Shown piece after piece: positions 7,682 to 13,980 of a DNA stretch of 21,697 nucleotides. This DNA comes from a virus. Made by a program: the position numbers and the translations under genes. Positions within the stretch are counted from its first letter, which is position 1. Each line of letters begins with the position of its first letter. The DNA is taken from IMG/VR virus record IMGVR_UViG_3300045973_000471, positions 1 to 21,697 of that record; one strand, written 5' to 3'. The notes below the pieces were generated by a model. That model did not search any database. It was not told where the DNA came from and saw only the letters and a list, made by a program, of their open reading frames with translations.

Positions 7682-8200
7682 ATGGCAAGCATGAACGACA
7701 TCCAGCGCGCTGCGCAAAAGTACAGCGAAGCCCGCGACTCCCTCGCCGTCATCGTTGGCGCTATGAACGCCGGCATTGAGGAAATAAAGCGCGACAACAT
7801 GAAGCGCCTCAAGAAGGCCGTGGCCGAAGCTGCCGAGAAGCACGATACCCTCAAGGCGCTGATCGAAACCTCGCCTGGCTGTTTCATCAAGCCGCGCTCA
7901 ATCATCCTCAACGGCATCAAGCTTGGCTACCAGAAGGGAAAGGGCAAGATCGAATGGGACGACGCTGACCAGGTCGTGCGCCTGATCAAGAAGCACTTCC
8001 CCGAGCAGGCTGATGTGTTGGTGGCCACCAGCGAGCGTCCGGCTAAGGAAGCCCTGGCGCAACTCAGCGCCGCTGACCTCAAGCGCCTCGGGATCAGTGT
8101 CACAGATGGTGGCGACGCAGTTTTCATCAAGCCTGCAGATAGCGCAGTCGACAAGATGGTCGATGCTCTGCTGAAGGATGCGACGGCGGAGGTAGCGTGA
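7682..8200 (+). CDS. gam: Gam-like host-nuclease inhibitor
   Basis: A 172-residue protein resembling Mu Gam. Gam binds double-stranded DNA ends and shields them from RecBCD-type exonucleases. The N-terminal half is a long charged helix pair (about 8-62; AAQKYSEARDSLAVIVGAMN, then EEIKRDNMKRLKKAVAEAA). The C-terminal part has the strand IKLGYQKGKGKIEWDD and the ending GGDAVFIKPAD, the same plan as Gam C-termini that end in a -VFIKP-like strand. AGGAG at 7672-7676 fixes the start. It is followed, with overlap, by an RdgC homologue. The family call rests on pattern and context, not on a search. Confidence 0.75.
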   Translation: MASMNDIQRAAQKYSEARDSLAVIVGAMNAGIEEIKRDNMKRLKKAVAEAAEKHDTLKALIETSPGCFIKPRSIILNGIKLGYQKGKGKIEWDDADQVVRLIKKHFPEQADVLVATSERPAKEALAQLSAADLKRLGISVTDGGDAVFIKPADSAVDKMVDALLKDATAEVA

Positions 8201-9102
8201 TGTGGTTCCATAACCTTCAGATTTACCGCCTGCCCACCCCCTGGGCGATCACCGCCGAGCAGCTGCTCGAGCAGCTCGCCCGTGGCCCGTTCTTCAGTTG
8301 CCCCAGCAGTCAGCCGCAGTCCCGTGGCTGGTCGGCCCCGCGCAACGATGGCGAGCTGCTGCACGCCATGAACGGCGCCTGGATGATCCGCCTCGATGTC
8401 GAAACGCGCCTGCTGCCGTCGTCGGTCATCAACGCCGAGGTGCGCGAACAAGCCGAAAAACTGGAAGCAATACAAGGCTACGGCCCCGGCCGCAAGCAGC
8501 TCAGGGATCTTCGCGAAAAGGTCACGAGCGAACTGATGCCGAGGGCCTTCACCAGTCGCCGCGCCACCCATGTCTGGATTGACCCGAAAGCCGGGTGGTT
8601 CTGTGTCGATGCCGGCACGCCGGCCAGGGCTGAGCAGGTCATCGAGCACCTTCGTCACTGCCTCGATGACTTCCCGCTGACCATGCTCCATACCCAGATT
8701 TCACCACAATCGGCGATGGCCGACTGGCTGGCCGCTGGCGAAGCGCCGGCTGGCTTCACCGTCGATCGCGACTGCAGCCTCAAGGAGATCGGCGAGGAGA
8801 AGTCACAGGTCAGCTACAAGCGCTGCCCGCTCGATGATGCCAAGGACGTCAAGGAACATCTGGCCGCTGGCAAGTTGCCTACCAGCCTGGCGCTCACCTG
8901 GGATGACCGGATCTCGTTCGTTCTCGACGAAAAGCTCAGCATCAAGCGCCTCACCTTCCTCGTCCTGCTCAAGGAAGAAGCCGAGCAGAACGCTGAGACA
9001 GCGGACGACCAGTTCGACGCCGACTTCGCGCTGATGACCGGCGAGCTGTCGCGCTTTCTGCCGGCCTTGGTCGCAGCGCTGGGGGGGGAGGTGCATCCAT
9101 GA
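8200..9102 (+). CDS. rdgC: Recombination-associated protein RdgC
   Basis: A 300-residue protein matching cellular RdgC over its full length: the start MWFHNLQIYRL compares with MLWFKNLMVYRL of E. coli, and the middle LMPRAFTSR and the end FDADFALMTGELSRF agree with LLPRAFSRF and FDADFILMTGELAAL. RdgC forms a ring-shaped dimer around duplex DNA and restrains RecA. A phage copy next to Gam suggests protection or channelling of phage DNA away from host recombination. GGAGG at 8188-8192 supports the ATG at 8200, which overlaps the gam stop. A run of eight G bases (9081-9088) near the 3' end could allow slippage but leaves the frame intact here. Confidence 0.92.
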   Translation: MWFHNLQIYRLPTPWAITAEQLLEQLARGPFFSCPSSQPQSRGWSAPRNDGELLHAMNGAWMIRLDVETRLLPSSVINAEVREQAEKLEAIQGYGPGRKQLRDLREKVTSELMPRAFTSRRATHVWIDPKAGWFCVDAGTPARAEQVIEHLRHCLDDFPLTMLHTQISPQSAMADWLAAGEAPAGFTVDRDCSLKEIGEEKSQVSYKRCPLDDAKDVKEHLAAGKLPTSLALTWDDRISFVLDEKLSIKRLTFLVLLKEEAEQNAETADDQFDADFALMTGELSRFLPALVAALGGEVHP

Positions 9103-9365
9103 ATCTGGCTCCATCGTCTTCATTCGGCAGTATTTCCTACTCATGTCGAAACATTGAGCCGCCACCGAAACGCGTCACGGCCGACACCTTTGACTACGAC
9201 CAGTTGCTTGGCGCGGTCAGGGATGAGTGGGAGTTGGCCGGGGTCATTGGCGCACGACTCAGGATGCGCGGCCAGCATGTCGGTCGGCGCCTGGCAACTT
9301 TGTGCAGTCGCGGTCTGGTCATACGCGCCATGGTCAAAACCGACATTTACTGGCGGCTGGCATGA
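9099..9365 (+). CDS. Small winged-helix-like phage protein
   Basis: An 88-residue protein whose C-terminal two-thirds (residues 30-88; YDQLLGAVRDEWELAGVIGA, VGRRLATLCSRGLVIR, then TDIYWRLA) reads as a compact winged helix. It overlaps the rdgC stop (ATGA), and the G-rich end of rdgC supplies its ribosome binding site (GGAGG at 9087-9091). It resembles the other short winged-helix proteins of this early operon. Function unknown; DNA binding is inferred. Confidence 0.6.
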   Translation: MNLAPSSSFGSISYSCRNIEPPPKRVTADTFDYDQLLGAVRDEWELAGVIGARLRMRGQHVGRRLATLCSRGLVIRAMVKTDIYWRLA

Positions 9366-9415
9366 AACCGCAGCCCATCACCTTTTTCTCAACCCTCCGA
9401 AAGGAAAGCAACACC

Positions 9416-9691
9416 ATGAATCAATCTGAACTGATCACCAAGGTCGCCAGCATTTCTGGCGAATCCCGCAAAGCTGTCGAGGCTGTTCTCAAGACTGCTG
9501 GCGATGTCATTGGCAGCACGCTGGGTGAAGGTGGCGAAGTTACGCTGCCCGGCATTGGAAAGCTGTCGGTGACCCACACCACGGCTCGCACCGGCCGTAA
9601 CCCGAAGACTGGCGAAGCGATCGAGATCCCGGCCAAAAAGAAACCGCATTTCAGCGCCGCCAAGGCCCTGAAGGACGCGACATCTTCTTAA
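9416..9691 (+). CDS. HU-family DNA-bending protein
   Basis: A 91-residue histone-like protein. The start MNQSELITKVA, the turn LPGIGKLSV and the signature GRNPKTGEAIEIPAKKKPHF (about 61-80) are those of HU; the proline at the tip of the DNA-intercalating arm is in NPKTG. Mu transposition needs host HU to assemble the end complex, so a phage-borne HU may supply or replace it. AAGGA at 9401-9405 marks the ATG at 9416. An in-frame ATG at 9362 would add 18 residues that HU proteins lack. A weak hairpin follows the gene. Confidence 0.95.
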   Translation: MNQSELITKVASISGESRKAVEAVLKTAGDVIGSTLGEGGEVTLPGIGKLSVTHTTARTGRNPKTGEAIEIPAKKKPHFSAAKALKDATSS

Positions 9692-9704
9692 AAACTCTCA
9701 CTTC

Positions 9705-9723
9705 AAGCCCGCTACGCGGGTTT
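9705..9723 (+). terminator. Weak hairpin after the HU gene
   Basis: A stem CCCGC/GCGGG (9708-9712 and 9716-9720) with a TAC loop is extended by a G-T pair and two A-T pairs, ending in only three T residues. It could be a leaky terminator or an mRNA 3' stabiliser that lets part of the transcription pass into the gemA-mor genes. Confidence 0.4.
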
Positions 9724-9752
9724 CTGGAGATGGTTTTAACGAGGATCTATTG

Positions 9753-9929
9753 ATGACCGAACAATCAGCCTGGACGCAGCTCAATCTGGCCGCCAAGCGC
9801 GCTGCTTTCCCCCTACGCGGGCCGCGCAACCTGACGCTGGCCTGGTGGCCGGTGCATGTATTCGCCGCGGCAGTTGAGGGCTATCACGAAGCCTGCCTGG
9901 CAGTCCTGAACCCACGAGGCAACCCGTGA
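9753..9929 (+). CDS. 58-residue hypothetical phage protein
   Basis: A short gene of 58 residues, MTEQSAWTQL to NPRGNP. GAGGA at 9741-9745 is its ribosome binding site. Its stop overlaps the GTG start of the GemA gene as GTGA, which supports translation. It is rich in Trp and Ala (LTLAWWPVHVFAAAVEGYHE) but is too short and polar for a clear membrane segment. Unknown function. Confidence 0.55.
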   Translation: MTEQSAWTQLNLAAKRAAFPLRGPRNLTLAWWPVHVFAAAVEGYHEACLAVLNPRGNP

Positions 9930-10345
9930 GCAGCATTGGCCTGCGCAAGGCCGCCCGCATTAAGGCCATTCACGCGGCCTGCCGCTCGGCCGGAATCGAC
10001 GAGGCCGAGCGCAAGCGTCTGCAGCTGCAGATCACGGGCAAGGACAGCCTGACGGCGATGAGCTACGACGACGTCAATCGTGTACTCGACCACCTGAACA
10101 AGGCGGCTGGCTATACCGAGCATGCCGGCAAGCCTAAGACGGTCGACGCCGATCCGCAGCTGCAGAAGATTGAGGCGCTGCTTGCGGACATGAAGTTGCC
10201 CTGGGCTTACATCCACAAGTCGAAGTTCGGCCCGACCATGGTCAAGCGACTGACCGGCAAGGACCGCATCGAGTGGGCCGATGCTGCCGGCAAGCAGGCC
10301 GTCATCACCGCGCTGGTCAAGCGCCAGCAGAAAGCTGAAAAATAA
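9926..10345 (+). CDS. GemA-like regulatory protein (DUF1018, Mu gp16-like)
   Basis: A 139-residue protein of the GemA/DUF1018 type. Its N-terminal half (IKAIHAACRSAGIDEAERKR, then QITGKDSLTAMSYDD) and C-terminal half (PQLQKIEALLADM, LTGKDRIEWADAAGKQAVI) show the two repeated phrases, TGKDS and TGKDR, typical of the family. In Mu, GemA affects host gene expression and DNA supercoiling. The start is GTG, with GAGG at 9916-9919. It is translationally coupled to the gene before and shares TAATG with mor, as in Mu where the two are neighbours. Confidence 0.85.
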   Translation: MSSIGLRKAARIKAIHAACRSAGIDEAERKRLQLQITGKDSLTAMSYDDVNRVLDHLNKAAGYTEHAGKPKTVDADPQLQKIEALLADMKLPWAYIHKSKFGPTMVKRLTGKDRIEWADAAGKQAVITALVKRQQKAEK

Positions 10346-10758
10346 TGGCGCTGCCGCCAGTCATCCAGATGTTGATCGAGATCATCGGTCATCGGGCGAC
10401 GATGTCTTTGGTCCGGGAGTTTGGCGGTCAGGAGTTACGTATTCCGCGCGAAGAGGGCAGCGACACCTGGGCGGCTCTGGTTGAGGTCATTGGCGAACGC
10501 GCCATGAAGCGTCTGGCGGCCGAGATCGGCGTTGAACGCGAGATCTACATCGCAAAGTGTGAGCGGGCGCTGAAACAGGATCGTAACCGCAAGATCATTG
10601 TGCGTTACGAAAAGTTGTTGCGCGATGGACATAGTGGCCGAGGCGCCGTGTCGATGCTGGTCCGCGAGTACAAACTCAGCTACCGACAGATAGAGAATAT
10701 CGTTAATTCCATTCTTCCCGAGCCGTCAAATACAGCGGTTCAGGCGCAGTTGTTTTGA
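10345..10758 (+). CDS. mor: Mor-family transcription activator
   Basis: A 137-residue activator of the Mor/C family, which turns on middle or late transcription in Mu. The dimerisation region has the typical phrase FGGQELRIPRE (residues about 26-36), matching the GGGQVYIPRG-like strand of Mu Mor. The C-terminal helix-turn-helix is GAVSMLVREYKLSYRQIENI (about 99-118). It is the last gene of the early operon and is followed by a terminator and control region, which are its probable targets. No second member (C) is seen in the window. Confidence 0.85.
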   Translation: MALPPVIQMLIEIIGHRATMSLVREFGGQELRIPREEGSDTWAALVEVIGERAMKRLAAEIGVEREIYIAKCERALKQDRNRKIIVRYEKLLRDGHSGRGAVSMLVREYKLSYRQIENIVNSILPEPSNTAVQAQLF

Positions 10759-10848
10759 CCGTAAGGCAAAACCGCGTTGGCCGAATATCGCGGATAATCA
10801 CCAGGGGATAGCCATGAATAATTAACCTCAACCCGAACAGTTACCCCC
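10759..10848 (+). promoter_or_regulatory. Candidate Mor-responsive region
   Basis: This gap follows mor. It holds the inverted repeat CCGCG (10772-10776) / CGCGG (10789-10793) with 12 bases between, directly before GATAAT (10793-10798), a good -10 hexamer. No matching -35 box lies at the right distance, as expected for an activator-dependent promoter. The terminator at 10849-10869 lies downstream of it, so any transcript would need to read through. Inference from pattern only. Confidence 0.3.
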
Positions 10849-10872
10849 AGACCCGCCTCGAGCGGGTCTTTT
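10849..10872 (+). terminator. Rho-independent terminator after mor
   Basis: The stem AGACCCGC (10849-10856) / GCGGGTCT (10862-10869) is perfect over eight pairs with the loop CTCGA, and the tail is TTTTCTTT. It separates the early operon from the lysis and head genes, as expected where a new activator-driven transcription unit begins. The 60 bases after it carry no clear promoter elements. Confidence 0.8.
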
Positions 10873-10934
10873 CTTTGGTTCCGCCGAAACCCTTCCCCCC
10901 AGAGCGCCCATGCGCGCCTGCGTAGCCTTGCGGC

Positions 10935-11117
10935 ATGCCCTGCCGTGATTGCCAAAATTTCCTGCCATCCAACGAAGCCAACAAGCCACGCCCTGGCCTT
11001 GTTGGCTATGGCTATTGCAAAGCTCCTCCAGAAGTAGAGCAACGCGCGCGGTTTTTTCACGAATCGCAAGACCCTTGCTGGCTGGCGATCAATCATTTCC
11101 AGAAGAGACGCTCATGA
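10935..11117 (+). CDS. Small cysteine-rich phage protein
   Basis: A 60-residue protein with four Cys residues: the pair in MPCRDCQNF (3 and 6), then YGYC (28) and DPCWL (48). The spacing could bind a metal ion. Short proteins beginning with a -CRDC- motif and containing GYG-C and CWL are frequent between mor and the lysis genes of Mu-like phages; their function is unknown. No good ribosome binding site is seen. The stop overlaps the next tiny gene (ATGA). Confidence 0.6.
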   Translation: MPCRDCQNFLPSNEANKPRPGLVGYGYCKAPPEVEQRARFFHESQDPCWLAINHFQKRRS

Positions 11118-11206
11118 CAATCAAGCGCATTCATGTGATTTACGCCTTTCTGCTGCTCTACGCCGCGACCGGTGCGGTCGCCATCATCGGCGCATTCATA
11201 GCATGA
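11114..11206 (+). CDS. 30-residue membrane peptide
   Basis: A tiny gene, MTIKRIHVIY to GAFIA, that is almost entirely one membrane-spanning segment (FLLLYAATGAVAIIGAFIA) preceded by a basic N-terminus. It overlaps both neighbours as ATGA, typical of a real operon member. It sits immediately before the holin candidate and might be a holin partner or antiholin; this is inference from position and hydrophobicity. Confidence 0.55.
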   Translation: MTIKRIHVIYAFLLLYAATGAVAIIGAFIA

Positions 11207-11385
11207 ACCAGTTCACCTCCCGAAAATTCATTCTGGCGCTCCTGGCACTGATCAGTGCCAGCGGGCTGGTATTCACGGGGCGCATAGCGGATGGCGTCTA
11301 TTCGGCTGTTGTCATTGCCACGGTTGGGGCGTACCTCACCAGCAATGTCGGGCAGAAAGTATGGGCTAAAGATGCTCAACAATAG
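11203..11385 (+). CDS. Probable holin
   Basis: A 60-residue membrane protein with two hydrophobic segments (about 8-25, KFILALLALISASGLVF, and 30-47, DGVYSAVVIATVGAYLTSNV), short loops and a charged C-terminus. Size, topology and position directly upstream of an endolysin fit a small class II-type holin that lets the endolysin reach or become active at the cell wall. The family is not recognised by name. The endolysin start lies inside its last codons. Confidence 0.6.
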   Translation: MNQFTSRKFILALLALISASGLVFTGRIADGVYSAVVIATVGAYLTSNVGQKVWAKDAQQ

Positions 11386-11866
11386 CCTGCGCCGTGCCAT
11401 TGCAGTTCTCGTCCTGTCTGCTGCCGGGTTAGTCGGTATTGTCAGCCAGGAAGACTATACCGACCGTGCTGTCATCCCGCTCCCTGGCGATGTACCGACC
11501 CTTGGCTTTGGCGCTACCGAAGGCGTCAAGTTGGGTGACCGAACGACCCCACCCAAGGCGTTGGCACGGGCGCTGTCGGATGTCGGTAAATACGAAGGGG
11601 CGATGCGCCAGTGCGTCACCGTTCCATTGAACCAGCATGAGTATGACGCCTTCGTCTCACTGGCTTACAACATTGGACCATCCGCTTTCTGCAAGTCCAC
11701 GCTGGTCAGTAAGTTGAATGCGCTTGACTACGTCGGCGCATGCACTGAAATCCTGCGCTGGCGTCATTTCAAGGGCAAGGATTGCAGCGACGCGCAGAAC
11801 CGCTGCAGCGGCCTTTGGCTACGCCGCCAGGCGGAATCTAATGCTTGCCTAGGGCTGAATCCATGA
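11372..11866 (+). CDS. GH24 endolysin with N-terminal signal-anchor
   Basis: A 164-residue lysozyme-like endolysin (glycoside hydrolase 24) that would cut the glycan chains of peptidoglycan. Residues 9-25 (AIAVLVLSAAGLVGIVS) form a weakly hydrophobic, Ala/Gly/Ser-rich segment like the signal-arrest-release type of R21, so export may not need a holin. E27 is the likely catalytic acid and T43, in VPTLGFG, the family threonine. The usual middle Asp position is not Asp; D40 (PGD) lies three residues before T43 instead. The later core motif LNQHEYDAFVSLAYNIG is typical. A longer frame from 11291 runs inside the holin gene; the ATG at 11372 is preferred. Confidence 0.88.
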   Translation: MLNNSLRRAIAVLVLSAAGLVGIVSQEDYTDRAVIPLPGDVPTLGFGATEGVKLGDRTTPPKALARALSDVGKYEGAMRQCVTVPLNQHEYDAFVSLAYNIGPSAFCKSTLVSKLNALDYVGACTEILRWRHFKGKDCSDAQNRCSGLWLRRQAESNACLGLNP

Positions 11867-12354
11867 GCCCGCAAACAATCGCCGCGTCTGCTATTGCCGT
11901 CATTTGCTTTGCCGCTGGCTGGGTTACCGAGGGCTGGCGTAAAGATACTGAAATATCTGACCTGAAAACCACGCAGGCTGCTGCGGAATCTCGTGATGTG
12001 CAAGCAGCGATAGGGCGCCTGACAACCGCCAATAAACGGGCGGACGAATTGCAGAACCGCCTGGCAGCCGCCCAGGTCACCATCGATTTACTTGCCGAGG
12101 AGAAGAGCCTTGCCACACGTCAGCTTACTGTTGGGCGGCGCTGCCTTGATGGCGCTGCTGTCCGGATGCTCAACAACACGGCCAGCCTCGAGCCTGCAGC
12201 CGTGCCCGCAGCCGCCGGCGAATCTTTACGCGCCGATGCCGCCTTTGCCACCGATACCGATGTCGGGCTCTGGGTCATCCAGTGCCAGCGCGGCTACAAG
12301 ACCTGCAGCGGCCGGCTTGACGCGATAGCCGATTTTTACGGGGAAAAAGAATGA
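11863..12354 (+). CDS. Rz-like inner-membrane spanin
   Basis: A 163-residue i-spanin. It begins with one N-terminal membrane segment (IAASAIAVICFAAGWV, about 5-20) followed by a long charged coiled coil (about 24-90), the plan of Rz. With its outer-membrane partner it would fuse the two membranes in the last step of lysis. It overlaps the endolysin stop (ATGA), and AGGG at 11851-11854 serves as ribosome binding site. The partner gene is nested in another frame at 12110-12328. Confidence 0.8.
   Translation: MSPQTIAASAIAVICFAAGWVTEGWRKDTEISDLKTTQAAAESRDVQAAIGRLTTANKRADELQNRLAAAQVTIDLLAEEKSLATRQLTVGRRCLDGAAVRMLNNTASLEPAAVPAAAGESLRADAAFATDTDVGLWVIQCQRGYKTCSGRLDAIADFYGEKE
12110..12328 (+). CDS. 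Rz1-like outer-membrane lipoprotein spanin, nested in Rz
   Basis: A 72-residue frame lies wholly inside the Rz gene in the next frame. It has a signal segment (VSLLLGGAALMALL), a lipobox LSGC with the modified Cys at residue 20, and a proline-rich mature part, exactly the make-up of Rz1. The best start is TTG at 12110, with GAGGAG at 12096-12101 upstream; another TTG at 12092 lacks this spacing. The nested layout is the rule for lambda-type spanin pairs, and strongly supports both genes. Confidence 0.85.
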   Translation: MPHVSLLLGGAALMALLSGCSTTRPASSLQPCPQPPANLYAPMPPLPPIPMSGSGSSSASAATRPAAAGLTR

Positions 12355-12521
12355 GTTTCACCATGGTACTTGCCTGGTGGTATGTCCCAACTGCGATAAC
12401 CATCTTCGGTCTTTTCTGGGCGCTGTTCGTCGTCAAAGGCGTCCTAGAAAGTATGTTTTCACTTGCCGGAGCAGCCATGATGTCTGCCGTCGCATGGGCT
12501 ATTTTCGGGTTTCTCAAATGA
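12351..12521 (+). CDS. 56-residue membrane protein
   Basis: A short gene coding for two hydrophobic segments (about 5-28, MVLAWWYVPTAITIFGLFWA, and 36-54, MFSLAGAAMMSAVAWAIFGF). It overlaps the Rz stop and, at its own end, the DksA/TraR-like gene. A GGGGA ribosome binding site lies about eight bases before the start. Its place at the end of the lysis genes suggests a lysis-related membrane role (for example a second holin or holin partner), but nothing proves this. Confidence 0.55.
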   Translation: MSFTMVLAWWYVPTAITIFGLFWALFVVKGVLESMFSLAGAAMMSAVAWAIFGFLK

Positions 12522-12757
12522 CCGATGTCTTTGATCGTGCCTCAGAGCGCGAAGAAGAAATGCGCAGCGATGCGCTGGCCGAGCGTGATCGCCGGGCACA
12601 TGGGCATGCCCCGCGCGTTTCGGCCATGGCCTGCGTCCATTGCGACACGCCAATCCCCGAGGGGCGCCGACTAGCGGTACCGGGCGTGCAGACCTGCATC
12701 GAGTGCCAGACCGACATCGAGCGCCAAGGCGTCGCTGACTGGGGGATGGCGGAATGA
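12518..12757 (+). CDS. DksA/TraR-like zinc-finger protein
   Basis: A 79-residue protein. The C-terminal half has the four-cysteine motif CVHCDTPIPEGRR followed by CIEC, the zinc finger of the DksA/TraR family; the helical N-terminus (DRASEREEEMRSDALAERDR) is short, as in TraR. TraR-like proteins bind RNA polymerase through its secondary channel and mimic DksA with ppGpp, shifting host transcription. Placement between lysis and packaging genes is known from other Mu-like phages. Starts at the ATG overlapping the previous stop. Confidence 0.88.
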   Translation: MTDVFDRASEREEEMRSDALAERDRRAHGHAPRVSAMACVHCDTPIPEGRRLAVPGVQTCIECQTDIERQGVADWGMAE

Positions 12758-13116
12758 TGGTGCAAATGGAGTTGTGGCATCTGATTACCTTGCTTCTGGC
12801 CTTTTTCGGGTGCGTTGGCGCCTTCGGCAAGATCCTGCTCAGCCAGTTCGAAAAGCGCCAGGGAGAACGCTTCAAGGCGTTGGAGGCGGCACGGCAGACG
12901 GCCTCCGAGCATTGGGACAAGCGATTTTCATCGCTGGAAAACTCTGCTAAGGACTGGGTCCGCATAGAGCGGGACTTCCTCGCATGGAAGGCCGAACTAC
13001 CCATGACCTACGTGATGCGCGATGACTACGTGCGTAACCAGACGGTAATCGAGGCCAAGCTGGACGCGATCGCTGTTCGACAAGAAAACATTTTGCTCAA
13101 GGGAGCCCTCAAATGA
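12754..13116 (+). CDS. Mu gp25-like (DUF2730-type) membrane protein
   Basis: A 120-residue protein with one N-terminal membrane segment (LWHLITLLLAFFGCVGAFG, about 7-25) and a charged helical remainder (FEKRQGERFKALEAARQTAS and so on). The plan and place, just before the terminase genes, fit DUF2730 (Mu gp25). The function is unknown. It overlaps the zinc-finger gene by ATGA and the next gene at its end. Confidence 0.55.
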   Translation: MMVQMELWHLITLLLAFFGCVGAFGKILLSQFEKRQGERFKALEAARQTASEHWDKRFSSLENSAKDWVRIERDFLAWKAELPMTYVMRDDYVRNQTVIEAKLDAIAVRQENILLKGALK

Positions 13117-13424
13117 ACATCGATGCCGCCAAGGTACGCCGTGAAAGCCTGCGCTGGTACCTGATCCTGGCACTTTACAACGCCCGGCCGGAGGAGCTTT
13201 GCGAGGAGATCATCCAAGGCACCATGCGCGCCATCTACCCGGACGTGACGCCCATGGAAGTCCGCCAGCAGCTGGAGTACCTGGCTGACCGGGATCTGAT
13301 CAAGTTGCGCAAGGAACCAAGCGGGCGCTGGTGGGGTGACCTCACGCGGATCGGCACGGACCTCGCGGAATACACGGTCGACTGTGAGCCGGGCATTGCA
13401 CGGCCTGTGAAGTACTGGAGCTGA
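13113..13424 (+). CDS. Winged-helix protein, Mu gp26 position
   Basis: A 103-residue protein with a winged-helix-like core: a first helix (SLRWYLILALYNARPEELCE), a second (VTPMEVRQQLEYLADRDLIK) and a wing (RKEPSGRWWGDLTRIGTDL). It lies at the place of Mu gp26, between the gp25-like protein and the small terminase. GGGAG at about 13100-13104 supports the start, which overlaps the previous stop. Role in packaging or regulation is not known. Confidence 0.6.
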   Translation: MNIDAAKVRRESLRWYLILALYNARPEELCEEIIQGTMRAIYPDVTPMEVRQQLEYLADRDLIKLRKEPSGRWWGDLTRIGTDLAEYTVDCEPGIARPVKYWS

Positions 13425-13425
13425 C

Positions 13426-13980
13426 ATGGGCCGCCAGTCGAGCATTACTGCACTGCCGGAGGAGGTCCGCCGCTGGCTTGAGCGGGCACTGAGCCAGCAG
13501 AACTTCAGCGGTTACGAGCAGCTGGAAGAGATGGTGCGCGACAAGGGTTTCAGCATCAGCAAGAGCGCCATCCACCGGCACGGCCAGAAGATCGAGCGCC
13601 GCATGGCGGCGATCAAGGCCAGCACCGAAGCGGCGAAGATGATCACCGAGGCCGCCGGCGACGACCAGGACGCCCGCAGCGAAGCAGTCATTGCCCTGGT
13701 ACAGACGGAAATGTTCGATTCGATCATCGCCATCCAGGAGGCGAACGACGAGGAGCTGAGCGCTTCCGATCGCCTGGGTCTGATGTCCAAGGCAGCCAAG
13801 AACATTGCCACGCTGGCTCGGGCCTCGATCGTGCAGAAGAAATTCAAGGTTGAGGCCGAGGAGCGAATCCGCGCCCAGCTGCTCGCCGAGCAGAAGGAAG
13901 CGCTCGATGCGATGGGCAACAAGAACGGGGTGACGGAAGAAACTAAGCAGGCGATCCGCCAGGTATTGGGGATCGCCTGA
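13426..13980 (+). CDS. Small terminase subunit (DUF3486, Mu gp27-like)
   Basis: A 184-residue protein of the DUF3486 type. The N-terminus (PEEVRRWLERALSQQNFSGY, then SISKSAIHRHGQKIE) is a helix-turn-helix for recognising phage DNA, followed by long helices for oligomerisation and a C-terminal tail. In Mu, packaging starts from the integrated phage end, and this subunit guides the large terminase there. Directly upstream of the large subunit, with a TGATG overlap. Confidence 0.9.
   Translation: MGRQSSITALPEEVRRWLERALSQQNFSGYEQLEEMVRDKGFSISKSAIHRHGQKIERRMAAIKASTEAAKMITEAAGDDQDARSEAVIALVQTEMFDSIIAIQEANDEELSASDRLGLMSKAAKNIATLARASIVQKKFKVEAEERIRAQLLAEQKEALDAMGNKNGVTEETKQAIRQVLGIA

Noticed and set aside
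7927-8691. Leftward 254-codon frame
   Set aside because: Antisense to gam and rdgC, both of which are recognisable on the plus strand.
12459-13004. Leftward 181-codon frame
   Set aside because: Antisense to the zinc-finger and gp25-like genes; Arg/Ser/Pro-rich translation.
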